Below, piece by piece: positions 43,582 to 52,525 of a stretch of 64,000 nucleotides of DNA. The stretch comes from Flammeovirgaceae bacterium UBA7330. GTDB lineage: Bacteria > Bacteroidota > Bacteroidia > Cytophagales > Cyclobacteriaceae. How positions within the stretch are numbered: the stretch's first letter is position 1; each line of letters begins with the position of its first letter. The notes beneath the pieces are model-generated. The model worked only from the letters and a program-made list of their open reading frames with translations. It did not search any database and was not told where the DNA came from. The translations under genes were made by a program, and so were the position numbers. The stretch covers positions 268,297-332,296 of the forward strand of contig DKPQ01000014.1 of assembly GCA_002471275.1 (NCBI GenBank), written 5' to 3'.

Positions 43582-44806
43582 GTACTTGAATCAGAAGATT
43601 TTCAAACTCAACAGAATCAATCTTTAAATCATAGATTTGTTTTGTCTTGTGTGGTTTTAGTAAGGGCACCGTCTCACCAACAATATATGCATATTTGTGG
43701 CCTAATGCCTGTGACATACTATAATATGCACAATACCATTGAAAGTCATTCGGATTATCCACATTCCCGATCATCTCTATAATTGTAAGTTTTTTCGAAA
43801 ATATCATGTTGGTTAGTCCAGCTCCGTGTGGAGCAACTAAAACTTTCATATTGTAAAAGAGCATTGCCTGGTCCAGAACACTCAATCCTTCTGTATTTAC
43901 AATCTGAAATTTGTATTTTCTCAAAATAGGCTCTATTGTATTAAAATTAGTAATTCGCCTGCAAGATTCATGTTGTCGGGTCAAAAAGACTCTTTCACTT
44001 TGTTTTTGAGTAGGAACATTGATCTTTGACAGAATTGATTTTCTTAACCAATTCATACCATGAGATGAAACGATTTCATCCATATTCGTACCTGTCCTTC
44101 TCGACTTCACAACCACTAGATTACGGATACTGGCTTTTCTGTAATCTTTCCATAAAATCAAATCTTCTTCCGAATAGTCCAAAGCTTCTAAATATTCTCT
44201 CTGATATTGAGTGAGATTATCATTTACAATAAGCTTGATCTTTCTACCGACTTTTTTTTCGTATTCTCTTACTCCTTCAATTAGCAATACTGAATCACAA
44301 ATCCAATGAAAATAATTTGTATATGTTGAATTGCAAAAAAGATGAACCAGTGAAGCCGCCCAATCCCCTTGCAGTTCACTATCCAACTTATCATAATTCA
44401 TTAACAGTCTTGGACTACACTTATGAAGTACGTTGGGTAGGTCCATTGCTGTATCTAAAATAATTTTCCCGTCAGTTGTAACTCCCACAGCATTTGGACC
44501 AATTAAGAAGGCTTCATCAAAATGATAAACTTCTCCTGCGGAAATCTCAAAACGTTTTCCAGCATAAAAAGCCATTTGTTTTGGGACAAATTCACTTATT
44601 ATAGTTCTTGTAGGATGATTGAAATAGATGCTTTGCGATTTGTGATAAGTGTAGATATGATCATTATCCAGATATTCCTTGATAGTATCACCTGAAAGGA
44701 AACCATCTTGAGATTTGAATCTTTTATTCCAGCGATAATAAAAGATTGGAATAATCCATCTAAACATCCTATTGTTGTATATTAAATGTCTAATAAATCC
44801 AATCAT
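43562..44806 (-). CDS. GT61-family (DUF563) glycosyltransferase
   Basis: The 414 residues show the GT61 pattern: NYFHWICDSVL (the conserved H-W), VFLTRQHESCRRITNFN with the R-R-x-x-N motif, and VLVAPHGAGLTNMIFSKK near residue 330. Bacterial members act in capsule or exopolysaccharide synthesis; plant members are xylosyl- or arabinosyltransferases. It overlaps both neighbours (20 bases into the GT4-like gene, four bases into the next GT4). The sugar is unknown. Confidence 0.87.
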   Translation of the reverse strand: MIGFIRHLIYNNRMFRWIIPIFYYRWNKRFKSQDGFLSGDTIKEYLDNDHIYTYHKSQSIYFNHPTRTIISEFVPKQMAFYAGKRFEISAGEVYHFDEAFLIGPNAVGVTTDGKIILDTAMDLPNVLHKCSPRLLMNYDKLDSELQGDWAASLVHLFCNSTYTNYFHWICDSVLLIEGVREYEKKVGRKIKLIVNDNLTQYQREYLEALDYSEEDLILWKDYRKASIRNLVVVKSRRTGTNMDEIVSSHGMNWLRKSILSKINVPTQKQSERVFLTRQHESCRRITNFNTIEPILRKYKFQIVNTEGLSVLDQAMLFYNMKVLVAPHGAGLTNMIFSKKLTIIEMIGNVDNPNDFQWYCAYYSMSQALGHKYAYIVGETVPLLKPHKTKQIYDLKIDSVEFENLLIQVLDESQG

Positions 44807-45954
44807 CCGCCACTGAATTTCTTCAAAGAATAATGATCAATTACATACTCCTTTCCATCATTTAATCTCTGTTCAGAATAATAATCATCCGCAATCTTCT
44901 CCATAACATCGTGGATTTGTTTCTCAGGTTCGTTCTCAACATCAATCAGAAATCCGTTTAGCTTAGTGTTCACTGACTCAATTACTCCACCGTTATTTCC
45001 TCCAATTACCCAATTCTTTGTGTAGCTGGCTTCAATAAAACTAATTCCAAATCCTTCAACATCCTCATCATGGACGATGCTATTGATTGTGATGAAAACA
45101 GACGATCTTACAAGCAATGAATACTTATCTGAATCAGGAATTCTTCCAAGGAACTTAATCTTTTGTTGTAAAGTCGGATCTTCATTGACCAGCGACACTA
45201 AAGATTCCTTCTCTTCTCCATCTCCAGCAATCAAATAAATCCAATCGGGTTGAGACTTAAGAAAATTTTTTAGCCCTTTTATGGCAATATCAATTCCTTT
45301 CCTTTTTACTAACCTGCCCACAGTTAAAATGATTTTCTTGTCTTTTTTAATTCCTAAACTTTTAAATAGATCATCATCATTAATCTTTATGAGGCCATCG
45401 ATTAAAGATGTGTCGAGCAAAGGATAAAAGATTGATGGCTCTAAACTATCAGGGACTTTTTCAAGTAAAATCCTTTTTGTGTTTTTAGAGTTTACAATCA
45501 ACCTGGAACTTGATTTTATAACATTTCGGAATTTTACTGGTTTTTTCCTGTCAATTTCATAAATGTCTAAGCCATGCAAAACAAGTTCATATTTTATACC
45601 AAAAAATTTAAGAAATGAAATGGTATTCCAGGATACATTGTGAAACAAAGATGTTAAAATAACTCTAGGTCTATCAGCTCTCACTATCCTGAAGAGAAAC
45701 CTGTAGAGAAATAAATACTGATAACATATGTAACCTGCCGATATTAGTTTTCTGAGGATAACAGGTTGGTCAAGAGATCCTCTTGAAAAAGGTTTATGAA
45801 GTGTATAAAAGCTTGAACTAGTGGCATCAGGATTAAGGGTGAATACTGAAACACCAAGCCCCTTAACCGCATAATATTTAGCCATTGTATAACTATAATT
45901 TGCAATACCACCTTTATAAGGAGGAAACTCAAAAGCAATGATGATTATTTCCAT
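44803..45954 (-). CDS. GT4 glycosyltransferase
   Basis: A typical GT4 enzyme: the N-terminal FEFPPYKGGIANYSYTMAKY binding loop, then ILTVGRLVKRKGIDIAIKGL and GFGISFIEASYTKNWVIGGN, which holds the E-x7-E-like donor site. The 383-residue length is usual. It follows the ABC transporter by three bases and overlaps the GT61 gene by four, so it is co-expressed with the export machinery. Confidence 0.93.
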   Translation of the reverse strand: MEIIIIAFEFPPYKGGIANYSYTMAKYYAVKGLGVSVFTLNPDATSSSFYTLHKPFSRGSLDQPVILRKLISAGYICYQYLFLYRFLFRIVRADRPRVILTSLFHNVSWNTISFLKFFGIKYELVLHGLDIYEIDRKKPVKFRNVIKSSSRLIVNSKNTKRILLEKVPDSLEPSIFYPLLDTSLIDGLIKINDDDLFKSLGIKKDKKIILTVGRLVKRKGIDIAIKGLKNFLKSQPDWIYLIAGDGEEKESLVSLVNEDPTLQQKIKFLGRIPDSDKYSLLVRSSVFITINSIVHDEDVEGFGISFIEASYTKNWVIGGNNGGVIESVNTKLNGFLIDVENEPEKQIHDVMEKIADDYYSEQRLNDGKEYVIDHYSLKKFSGG

Positions 45955-45957
45955 TAA

Positions 45958-47742
45958 TCAATTATCTACCCATAACTGCTGCTTATTCACTAATGAGGCA
46001 AAATGTGCATTCTTCTTTATCAACTTAGAATAGGATCCTTGTTCTACCATACTCCCTAAACTATCAATGACAAATATCTTATCAACATTCCTTAATGTAG
46101 AAAGTCTGTGGGCAATTATTATTAGCGTGATTTCACCTTTTATACTATCGAGACTCTGCTGAATTAATTGCTCTGATTCAGTATCAAGAGCACTTGTAGC
46201 CTCATCCATGATTAAAATATTCGGACGCTTGTAAAGTTCTCTCGCTATTGCTATTCGCTGCTTTTGCCCTCCTGATAGACGCACTCCGCGTTCCCCAATC
46301 TGTGTTTCAAATTTATTCTCCATGGCATTAATAAATTCAAAACAATTGGCCTTTTTAGTGGCATCAATTAGCCTTTGATGGTCAAGTGTTTCCTCCCAAC
46401 AAGTTATATTGTTTACAATGGTATCATTAAAAATAGCTAAATCTTGTGTTATATAACCAATTTGACTTCTCCATGAGGATAATTTGATTTTTTTTGAATC
46501 GACTCCATCAATGATGATTGAACCTCGATTGGGCTTGAGATTTAAAGTAACCAAATCAACCAATGTTGACTTGCCTGAGCCTGATGGACCCACGATGGCA
46601 ACGGTTTCATTCTTGGATATTTCCAAATTGATACAATTCAACACAGGCTTTTCATGGTATGCAAAGAATACATTGTCAAAGACTATTTTTTGAGAAAACC
46701 CTTCCATTATTTGTGTTCCATCTATCTCCTCCTTCTCATGTACTTTCTTCATTTCACCATAAATCATTTCTACACTTCCTACTCTATTAAGTGTGTCTTG
46801 CCAAGTGTTCTGAACAAGAAAAAGGTTATTCAGTGTCCTATAAAAAAGCAAGAGTGTTACAAGTAAGGGGCCAATGGATTTACCAAGCAATACGACCTGA
46901 ACATAGATTAGGAGCATAAGAATGGCAATCACCAATGGCTCAGCTATTGATTCGGAAAAGCCAAATGCAACTCTGTTCTTATACCTGTATTTTGCAAGCC
47001 TCTTAACACTGTCCTCAACTTGCTTATTGATTATATCAAAGCGTCCTGTGGATCGGAGAAACTTAAACTGTTGAATGACCTGAATTAGCAGCTTATTCAA
47101 CACCCCATTCTCCTCAGATACTTTTACTGATAATTGTTTTGTCATCACTGACAGACCTCTCATCAAGAATAACAAGACAAACCCAATCCCGATTGCCAAC
47201 AATGTAAATTGCCAATCAATTAGAAAAGCTATAATGATATAAATAAGGACGGTTGCAATAAATCCATTTAAAGCACTGAATCTGCTAAGAAAATTTAATG
47301 TTTCATCTGCCTGGGTATTTAAAAGATTCGTAAAGTACCCAGAATCTCTGCTTATAAAATATTTATAATCAACACGACTATACTTTTTTAATAAGCCAGA
47401 CTTAATCTTAATTATGATTCCCTTTGCTATCTTTCCTATTATCCAGTTACTCGAAAACTTGATTGAACCTTTAACAAAAAAAATAAGCCCAATAATAAAT
47501 AGCAGATTGCTAAAAGGAAGATCTAACAAACCTGTAAAAGCAATTAATCTAACTATTAATGAGTCATCTTCTAAAACATCATTGGATTCAATGAGCGGAA
47601 GAACTAGTGTAATCCCAAATCCATCTAAAATCGCAACAGTTACAGACAGCACAATTATTAGCCAAAAGGAACCATCGGTCTTTTCTAAAAGAATTTTAAA
47701 GAACTTAACATAGTCAAATAGGAAATTATTCTTCCAGTTCAT
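45958..47742 (-). CDS. MsbA-like ABC transporter (lipid-linked glycan flippase candidate)
   Basis: A 594-residue half-transporter with six membrane helices (about 20-300) fused to a full ATPase domain. Walker A is GPSGSGKST, the signature is VRLSGGQKQR, Walker B is ILIMDEATSALD, and the H-loop is IIAHRLST, so, unlike the exporter at 20121, the ATPase is intact. It resembles MsbA and PglK, which flip lipid A or lipid-linked oligosaccharides. Position between GT genes and a polymerase-like gene supports export of the cluster's glycan unit. Confidence 0.92.
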   Translation of the reverse strand: MNWKNNFLFDYVKFFKILLEKTDGSFWLIIVLSVTVAILDGFGITLVLPLIESNDVLEDDSLIVRLIAFTGLLDLPFSNLLFIIGLIFFVKGSIKFSSNWIIGKIAKGIIIKIKSGLLKKYSRVDYKYFISRDSGYFTNLLNTQADETLNFLSRFSALNGFIATVLIYIIIAFLIDWQFTLLAIGIGFVLLFLMRGLSVMTKQLSVKVSEENGVLNKLLIQVIQQFKFLRSTGRFDIINKQVEDSVKRLAKYRYKNRVAFGFSESIAEPLVIAILMLLIYVQVVLLGKSIGPLLVTLLLFYRTLNNLFLVQNTWQDTLNRVGSVEMIYGEMKKVHEKEEIDGTQIMEGFSQKIVFDNVFFAYHEKPVLNCINLEISKNETVAIVGPSGSGKSTLVDLVTLNLKPNRGSIIIDGVDSKKIKLSSWRSQIGYITQDLAIFNDTIVNNITCWEETLDHQRLIDATKKANCFEFINAMENKFETQIGERGVRLSGGQKQRIAIARELYKRPNILIMDEATSALDTESEQLIQQSLDSIKGEITLIIIAHRLSTLRNVDKIFVIDSLGSMVEQGSYSKLIKKNAHFASLVNKQQLWVDN

Positions 47743-47764
47743 TTCAATAAACAGATCAGATATT

Positions 47765-49060
47765 TCATTTCCTGATCGAGGAAATGAAGCTTAATATATA
47801 GAATGGTAACAATGGAATTTTATACCGCATCAAAGTACCAAAATTAAATGTACTAACACCTACAGCAAAGGCAAATAACAAAACGAATAATAAACAAAAT
47901 ACGAGAAACGGATCCCTAAAGACGCGCACAAATCCACCTTTTACTATTAGTAACCAAATTGTACAAACTAAAACGAATAAGCTTTCTAATGCTGCAATCA
48001 GCATTAGTGGATTATTAATTTCCCATAAATACGGTCTGAATAAGCTTACATTGATTGCTTGGGGCATCAGTTGTATCATACTCAACCATGTCCCTTCCAA
48101 ATTACCCAATGTATAACCAGACCCTTCACCTGTTCTGGCTCCCCAGCCATATCGTATATCATATGCCGTAATTGCAGCTCTCTCAGCAATATTATCTATT
48201 GAATATTTTGCACTTGTTTTGCCAATCTGAATCATAGCCATATAGCCACTTGTAGCAAAAACAAACAGTAGCAGTGGTGCCAGAATCAACCTAAGAATAA
48301 CATTTCGTACAGAGATAATCCGATCCCAATAAACCCAAATGAAAACAATTGGGACAAAACAAATAACAATGTATACTTTGATTGAAAGAATCAACCAAAA
48401 TGAGGTTGCCAGAACTAACCAAATAAACCACTTCCTATTTTTCAAATCAATCATTTCCACTAACCCCCAGGTCAACCACCCCAGGGCCCCTAATGTAACT
48501 GTATCCTTCAAAATACCCGAACCCCAGAAAACGACTGAGGGAAAAAAAAGTATACCAATGGCTAACCATTTCACATTCTTGGGATACTTCTTTGCAACAG
48601 CCGAAAACATCGCCCATAAACCACTAAAACTAAAAGTTGCAAAGAATAAAGCCGTGGCAGAATAGGTATGGAAGGTGAACAGATCTATGAATGCCGCTAA
48701 ACGTACGATGAAATAGGAGTTGGGATCCCTGTAGTACCAGATATGTTGACTGTATTCAAATGTTTCCGGGAAGTGCGTACCACCTGAGGTGGTTAATAAG
48801 TGGAGCCCATCCCATGGATCATCCAAAAAAGCTTCCCATATCCACCGACTACCATGTGTGAAATAATTGAAGGTATCTCCACCATCATAATAAAACTGAT
48901 ACAATACCCCCAGCATGATAGCACCAAAAAAACGGACCCACAAGGCAGGCAGAAAATAATTCCTGGTCTCTGGAGTAGTCACCAATGGCCTGACCAGGTA
49001 TGCCAGAAATGATAGCAGAATGATATAAATGGGTGTAATGAAGAGGTCCTGAAGTCCCAC
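47765..49060 (-). CDS. Polytopic membrane protein, possible polysaccharide polymerase
   Basis: The 431 residues hold about eleven hydrophobic helices and a large loop after the second one (FYYDGGDTFNYFTHGSRWIW). The layout (many helices, one long extracytoplasmic loop) resembles O-antigen or EPS polymerases of the Wzy/EpsG type, but no diagnostic motif lets me name it. It starts the minus-strand unit that continues with the ABC flippase and glycosyltransferases. Role as polymerase is an inference from topology and context. Confidence 0.7.
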   Translation of the reverse strand: MGLQDLFITPIYIILLSFLAYLVRPLVTTPETRNYFLPALWVRFFGAIMLGVLYQFYYDGGDTFNYFTHGSRWIWEAFLDDPWDGLHLLTTSGGTHFPETFEYSQHIWYYRDPNSYFIVRLAAFIDLFTFHTYSATALFFATFSFSGLWAMFSAVAKKYPKNVKWLAIGILFFPSVVFWGSGILKDTVTLGALGWLTWGLVEMIDLKNRKWFIWLVLATSFWLILSIKVYIVICFVPIVFIWVYWDRIISVRNVILRLILAPLLLFVFATSGYMAMIQIGKTSAKYSIDNIAERAAITAYDIRYGWGARTGEGSGYTLGNLEGTWLSMIQLMPQAINVSLFRPYLWEINNPLMLIAALESLFVLVCTIWLLIVKGGFVRVFRDPFLVFCLLFVLLFAFAVGVSTFNFGTLMRYKIPLLPFYILSFISSIRK

Positions 49061-49470
49061 GGTTAGCTAGTTTTTGCCTGGAGCATTTTCTCAAATTTAT
49101 GCTACAAAGTATTCTCCTTTTGTGAAATCGAGTCTTTTGTTTGGATGAGAAGTAAAAAATCATGCCTTTGTGAATGATTTTATAGGTTGAGGGTCACATT
49201 ATCCACTAAAACTCAATGTGTATGAATTACGTTATTTTTGTGTATAAAGTAGTTAACAATGGTGGACACATTCCGGGAGTTGATCGTAACAAAAGAGAAA
49301 AACTATCATTCGTAAGCGGACAATATTATCAATTCAATCAGTAGTTACTTTCATAAGATTCTTCACTTCGTTCAGAATGACGAAATGTTTGTTACGATCA
49401 GAAATATGCAAAAATGTAGATATGGTAAGAATGAAGTAGGGGTAAAGTCTATACAAAAAAGAAATATTAA
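49061..49470. other. 410-base non-coding region between polymerase-like gene and vapB
   Basis: No open frame worth calling is present. It contains a 120-bp element with perfect 13-bp terminal inverted repeats (entered separately), including a word (ttcacttcgttcagaatgac) of the kind seen in dispersed Bacteroidota intergenic repeats. TATTTTTG at 49233-49240 is an isolated -7-like match. The divergent promoters of the polymerase-like gene and vapBC must lie here, but none is convincing. Confidence 0.6.
49281..49400. mobile_element. 120-bp MITE-like element with 13-bp inverted ends
   Basis: TGATCGTAACAAA (49281-49293) and TTTGTTACGATCA (49388-49400) are perfect inverted repeats with 94 bases between them. 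There is no coding content. I could not see an obvious target-site duplication outside the ends. The size and ends fit a miniature inverted-repeat element or a structured intergenic repeat. It lies 71 bases before vapB, the boundary of the toxin-antitoxin insertion. Confidence 0.55.
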
Positions 49471-49680
49471 ATGATGAGAACCAATATTGATATAAACGAA
49501 GATTTATTAAACGAATACAAGAAACTAGTAGGGGCTAAAACTAAAAAAGAAGCCATCCATCATGCACTACAGGATGCAATAAAAGCTGCTAAAAAGAGGC
49601 AACTGGCAAACATGATGGGAAAGGTAAAATGGGAGGGTAACCTTGAAAAAATGAGGACTTATGACAAGTGGGAAGAATGA
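49471..49680 (+). CDS. vapB: VapB-type antitoxin
   Basis: A 69-residue protein whose N-terminus (RTNIDINEDLLNEYKKLVGA) is the ribbon-helix-helix form of the VapB/DUF2191 family, followed by KTKKEAIHHALQ. The C-terminal half, rich in Lys and Trp, would wrap the toxin. Its stop overlaps the start of the PIN-domain gene (ATGA), the usual toxin-antitoxin arrangement. It should bind its own promoter region in the preceding non-coding stretch. Confidence 0.9.
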   Translation: MMRTNIDINEDLLNEYKKLVGAKTKKEAIHHALQDAIKAAKKRQLANMMGKVKWEGNLEKMRTYDKWEE

Positions 49681-50075
49681 TCTTTGACAGCTCCGTATGG
49701 GTTGAGTTTCTCAACAAAACTGATTTTCATTTAGGCCATCTGTTGAGAAAAAGGCTTATGGCTAACGAGGATGTATTCATTTGCCCACCAATCGTTCAGG
49801 AAGTTCTACAAGGTATTAAAAACGAAGGATTATTTAATGAAATTCAAGATCTATTCTCAAGTCTTGAACAACTCCCAGCGTTCAATTATATAAGCGCAAT
49901 TGAAGCTGCTAAACTCTACCGCTCCCTACGTAAAAAAGGCACAACTATCCGAAAGCCTAACGATTGCCTCATTGCCTGGTATGCCATCCATCATGAGCTT
50001 ACTTTAGTGCACAATGACCGGGACTTTGACTTGATTGCAGAACACACACCACTCAAAACATTCCAACCAGGTTGA
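49677..50075 (+). CDS. vapC: VapC-type PIN-domain ribonuclease toxin
   Basis: The start is the ATG overlapping the vapB stop, giving MIFDSSVWVEFLNKT and 132 residues. The acidic PIN-domain residues are visible: Asp4, the Glu in VVQEVL-like IVQEVLQGI, the Asp in NDCLIAWYA, and the Asp in LVHNDRDFDLIA. Such toxins cut tRNA or rRNA when VapB is lost. Unusually, its TGA stop overlaps the TTG start of a glycosyltransferase gene by four bases, so that gene is translated behind the toxin. Confidence 0.93.
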   Translation: MIFDSSVWVEFLNKTDFHLGHLLRKRLMANEDVFICPPIVQEVLQGIKNEGLFNEIQDLFSSLEQLPAFNYISAIEAAKLYRSLRKKGTTIRKPNDCLIAWYAIHHELTLVHNDRDFDLIAEHTPLKTFQPG

Positions 50076-51166
50076 AAATACTCATCCTCACTCCATACCC
50101 TCCCAATGAAGCTCCCTCTCAGCGCTTCCGTTTTGAGCTGTTTTTTAAGCACCTGGATAAAAACCAGTTAACCCTTGAATCTCAACCTTTTATTTCTCCT
50201 CAAGCTTGGAAAGCACTTTACGCCGAAAAGAAAACCGGATCCAAATTCCGCTCAGTCATCAATGGTTTTCTGAGGAGAGCTATTTCACTTTTTAAGATCA
50301 GCAAGTATGACTTCATCTTCATCCATCGTGAACTCACCCCAGTTGGCCCACCCATCTTTGAATGGATCATAGCCAAAGTACTGAAAAAGAAAATCATCTA
50401 CGACTTCGACGATGCCATCTGGCTTCCCGACCAAAACAGGGAGTCGACAGTTTGGAGATGGCTGAAATGGAGATCCAAAGTTGCTTCAATCTGTATGTGG
50501 AGTTGGAAGGTTTCTGTAGGAAATGAGTATTTGGCTGATTTTGCCAGAAAGTACTATGAAAATGTGGTGGTTATTCCAACTGTGGTGGATACTGGAATGC
50601 ATTTTAAAGGAGTCAGAAATCAGAAATCAGAAATCAGCCTGATTGCCGGACAAGCAGGAAGACCAATTATTGGATGGACGGGGTCACACAGCACGCTCCA
50701 GTACCTTAATCTCATTTTACCATCACTTCACCAGCTTGAACAAAATACTGATTTTGAATTTCGGGTGATCGCTAATAAGGATCCTAAACTTCCACTCAAA
50801 AACTATTCTTTCATACCCTGGAACAAAGAAACGGAGATCGAGGATCTGGCCACCCTTGATATTGGTGTGATGCCGTTACCAGATGACGAATGGGCCAAAG
50901 GAAAATGTGGGTTTAAACTGATCCAGTATCTGGCTTTGGGAATTCCTGCTGTTGCATCTCCTGTAGGTGTAAACACAGATATTATCCATCAAGATGAAAC
51001 TGGTTTGCTTGCGAGGACAACTGAAGAGTGGACCAAATCCCTTAGAAAACTATTGGAAGATGAATCTCTCAGAGCTGAAATGGGTAAAAAAGGAAGGTCT
51101 TTGATAGAGAAAAATTATTCGGTTCAGAGTCAGAAAGACAATTTCTTTAGTCTTTTCAAATTCTAA
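50072..51166 (+). CDS. GT4 glycosyltransferase downstream of VapC
   Basis: Starts at a TTG overlapping the vapC stop (MKILILTPYPPNEAPSQRFR). The C-terminal half has IIGWTGSHSTLQYLNLILPS and GKCGFKLIQYLALGIPAVAS, where the donor loop E is replaced by FKLIQY as in several GT4 relatives. Residues about 180-190 (RNQKSEIS) are encoded by a 7-bp tandem repeat, so copy-number change would shift the frame. It converges with the MFS gene with a four-base overlap. It belongs by content to the polysaccharide cluster. Confidence 0.87.
   Translation: MKILILTPYPPNEAPSQRFRFELFFKHLDKNQLTLESQPFISPQAWKALYAEKKTGSKFRSVINGFLRRAISLFKISKYDFIFIHRELTPVGPPIFEWIIAKVLKKKIIYDFDDAIWLPDQNRESTVWRWLKWRSKVASICMWSWKVSVGNEYLADFARKYYENVVVIPTVVDTGMHFKGVRNQKSEISLIAGQAGRPIIGWTGSHSTLQYLNLILPSLHQLEQNTDFEFRVIANKDPKLPLKNYSFIPWNKETEIEDLATLDIGVMPLPDDEWAKGKCGFKLIQYLALGIPAVASPVGVNTDIIHQDETGLLARTTEEWTKSLRKLLEDESLRAEMGKKGRSLIEKNYSVQSQKDNFFSLFKF
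50614..50637 (+). repeat. Heptanucleotide tandem repeat inside a glycosyltransferase gene
   Basis: CAGAAAT occurs three times in a row (50614-50634) followed by CAG. Because seven is not a multiple of three, gain or loss of one unit would break the GT4 frame. The copy number is low, so slippage may be rare. It encodes an extra loop between the two GT-B domains. Confidence 0.7.
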
Positions 51167-52482
51167 TCAAGCGCTACCCAGGGCATTTTTGGAACCAGGA
51201 GACTAAAAATGATCCAGGATAGCAAATAGGAAACCGCACAGATTAGGAACAGAATAAAATACCCCGTTTGGATCTGCTCAAGCCCTGAATAATGCTCCAG
51301 GATCAGCCCTGCTGTTCCCGATAGCAGCACCCCGCCCACAGCACCGATCGTTCCTCCAATGCCAACAACAGATCCAACAGCTTTTTTAGGAAACATATCT
51401 GTTACAGTAGTTAGGTTAGTGGCTGACCAGGCCTGATGTGCCGCAGTCGCTAATCCAATAATCAGAATAGCGTATATATAATCTATCCGCCCAAGTGTCT
51501 GTGCAAAAACCATAGGCAGTGCACAAACAGCAAATAGAAGCAATGCAGCACGTCTTGCTTTATATAGTGGCCAACCTCGATGTAGAAAAAAGCCTGATAG
51601 CCAACCACCTGCAAGGCTCCCAGACATCGATAGCAAATAAACAGTGGTTAATGGCATGGTTAATTCAAGTTGTGACATGCCATACTCATTGTTTAGAAAT
51701 GATGGAAGCCAAAACATCAGAAACCACCAGACAGGATCGGTAAAAAACTTCAGGGCAGCAAAAGCCCAGGTTTGTTTGTAGAGTAAAAGTTTTCTCCATT
51801 TAACTTTCGACACCACCAGACCCTTTTCCGGTATTGTGATCTCATCACTATGGATATAATTATATTCTTCATCGGTTACTCGTTTATGTGATGATGGCTT
51901 CTCATAAAAAAGGAACCAAAGAGCAATACATATCAAACAAATGACCGTAGGAATGACAAAAGACCATCTCCACCCCAATGAGATGGCGATAAGAGGGATG
52001 ATAATCGGAGCAATTATCGCTCCTACATTAGCTCCAGAGCTCAGGATCCCAGCGGCCAAAGCCCGTTCCTTATTCGGAAACCACTCAGCAATGGACTTCA
52101 CGGCTGATGGTAAATTTCCTGCCTGGCTAAAACCTAAAAATCCTCTGGCCAATGCAAAACCAACAAGACCATTTGCCAGTGCATTCCCGAAGCTCGCCAC
52201 ACTCCAAATTACCAGGGTAATGGCATAACCAAACCTGGTCCCAATCTTATCAATCAAATAACCTATCCCCAGCATCCCAATGGCATAAGCGACCTGAAAG
52301 GCAATCACGATATTGGCGTAGTCAAGCTCGCTCCATCCAAATAAAGGCTCCAGGTAATCTTCCTTGAGCAACCCAATGATCTGTCGATCCAAGTAGTTTA
52401 GCGTCATCGTCAGGAAGAACAAACTCAAAATAATCCACCTGACCCGTTTCCATTTTGATGGTAGGATCTGTTTACCATTCAT
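51163..52482 (-). CDS. MFS transporter, hexuronate/sugar-acid (ACS) type
   Basis: A 439-residue permease with twelve membrane helices. TLNYLDRQIIGLLKEDYLEP at the first helix and LARGFLGFSQAGNLPSAVKS in helix 4 are marks of the anion:cation symporter branch (ExuT, DgoT and relatives). The loop ADFFPNKERA-type sequence appears as EWFPNKERALAAGIL. It is the last gene of a minus-strand block with a Gfo/Idh dehydrogenase (43 bases upstream) and acs. A sugar acid or organic acid is the probable substrate. Confidence 0.9.
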   Translation of the reverse strand: MNGKQILPSKWKRVRWIILSLFFLTMTLNYLDRQIIGLLKEDYLEPLFGWSELDYANIVIAFQVAYAIGMLGIGYLIDKIGTRFGYAITLVIWSVASFGNALANGLVGFALARGFLGFSQAGNLPSAVKSIAEWFPNKERALAAGILSSGANVGAIIAPIIIPLIAISLGWRWSFVIPTVICLICIALWFLFYEKPSSHKRVTDEEYNYIHSDEITIPEKGLVVSKVKWRKLLLYKQTWAFAALKFFTDPVWWFLMFWLPSFLNNEYGMSQLELTMPLTTVYLLSMSGSLAGGWLSGFFLHRGWPLYKARRAALLLFAVCALPMVFAQTLGRIDYIYAILIIGLATAAHQAWSATNLTTVTDMFPKKAVGSVVGIGGTIGAVGGVLLSGTAGLILEHYSGLEQIQTGYFILFLICAVSYLLSWIIFSLLVPKMPWVALD

Positions 52483-52525
52483 ACACTCCGAGGTGGTTTT
52501 TATGGTTTAGCAGGTTTGACAATTT

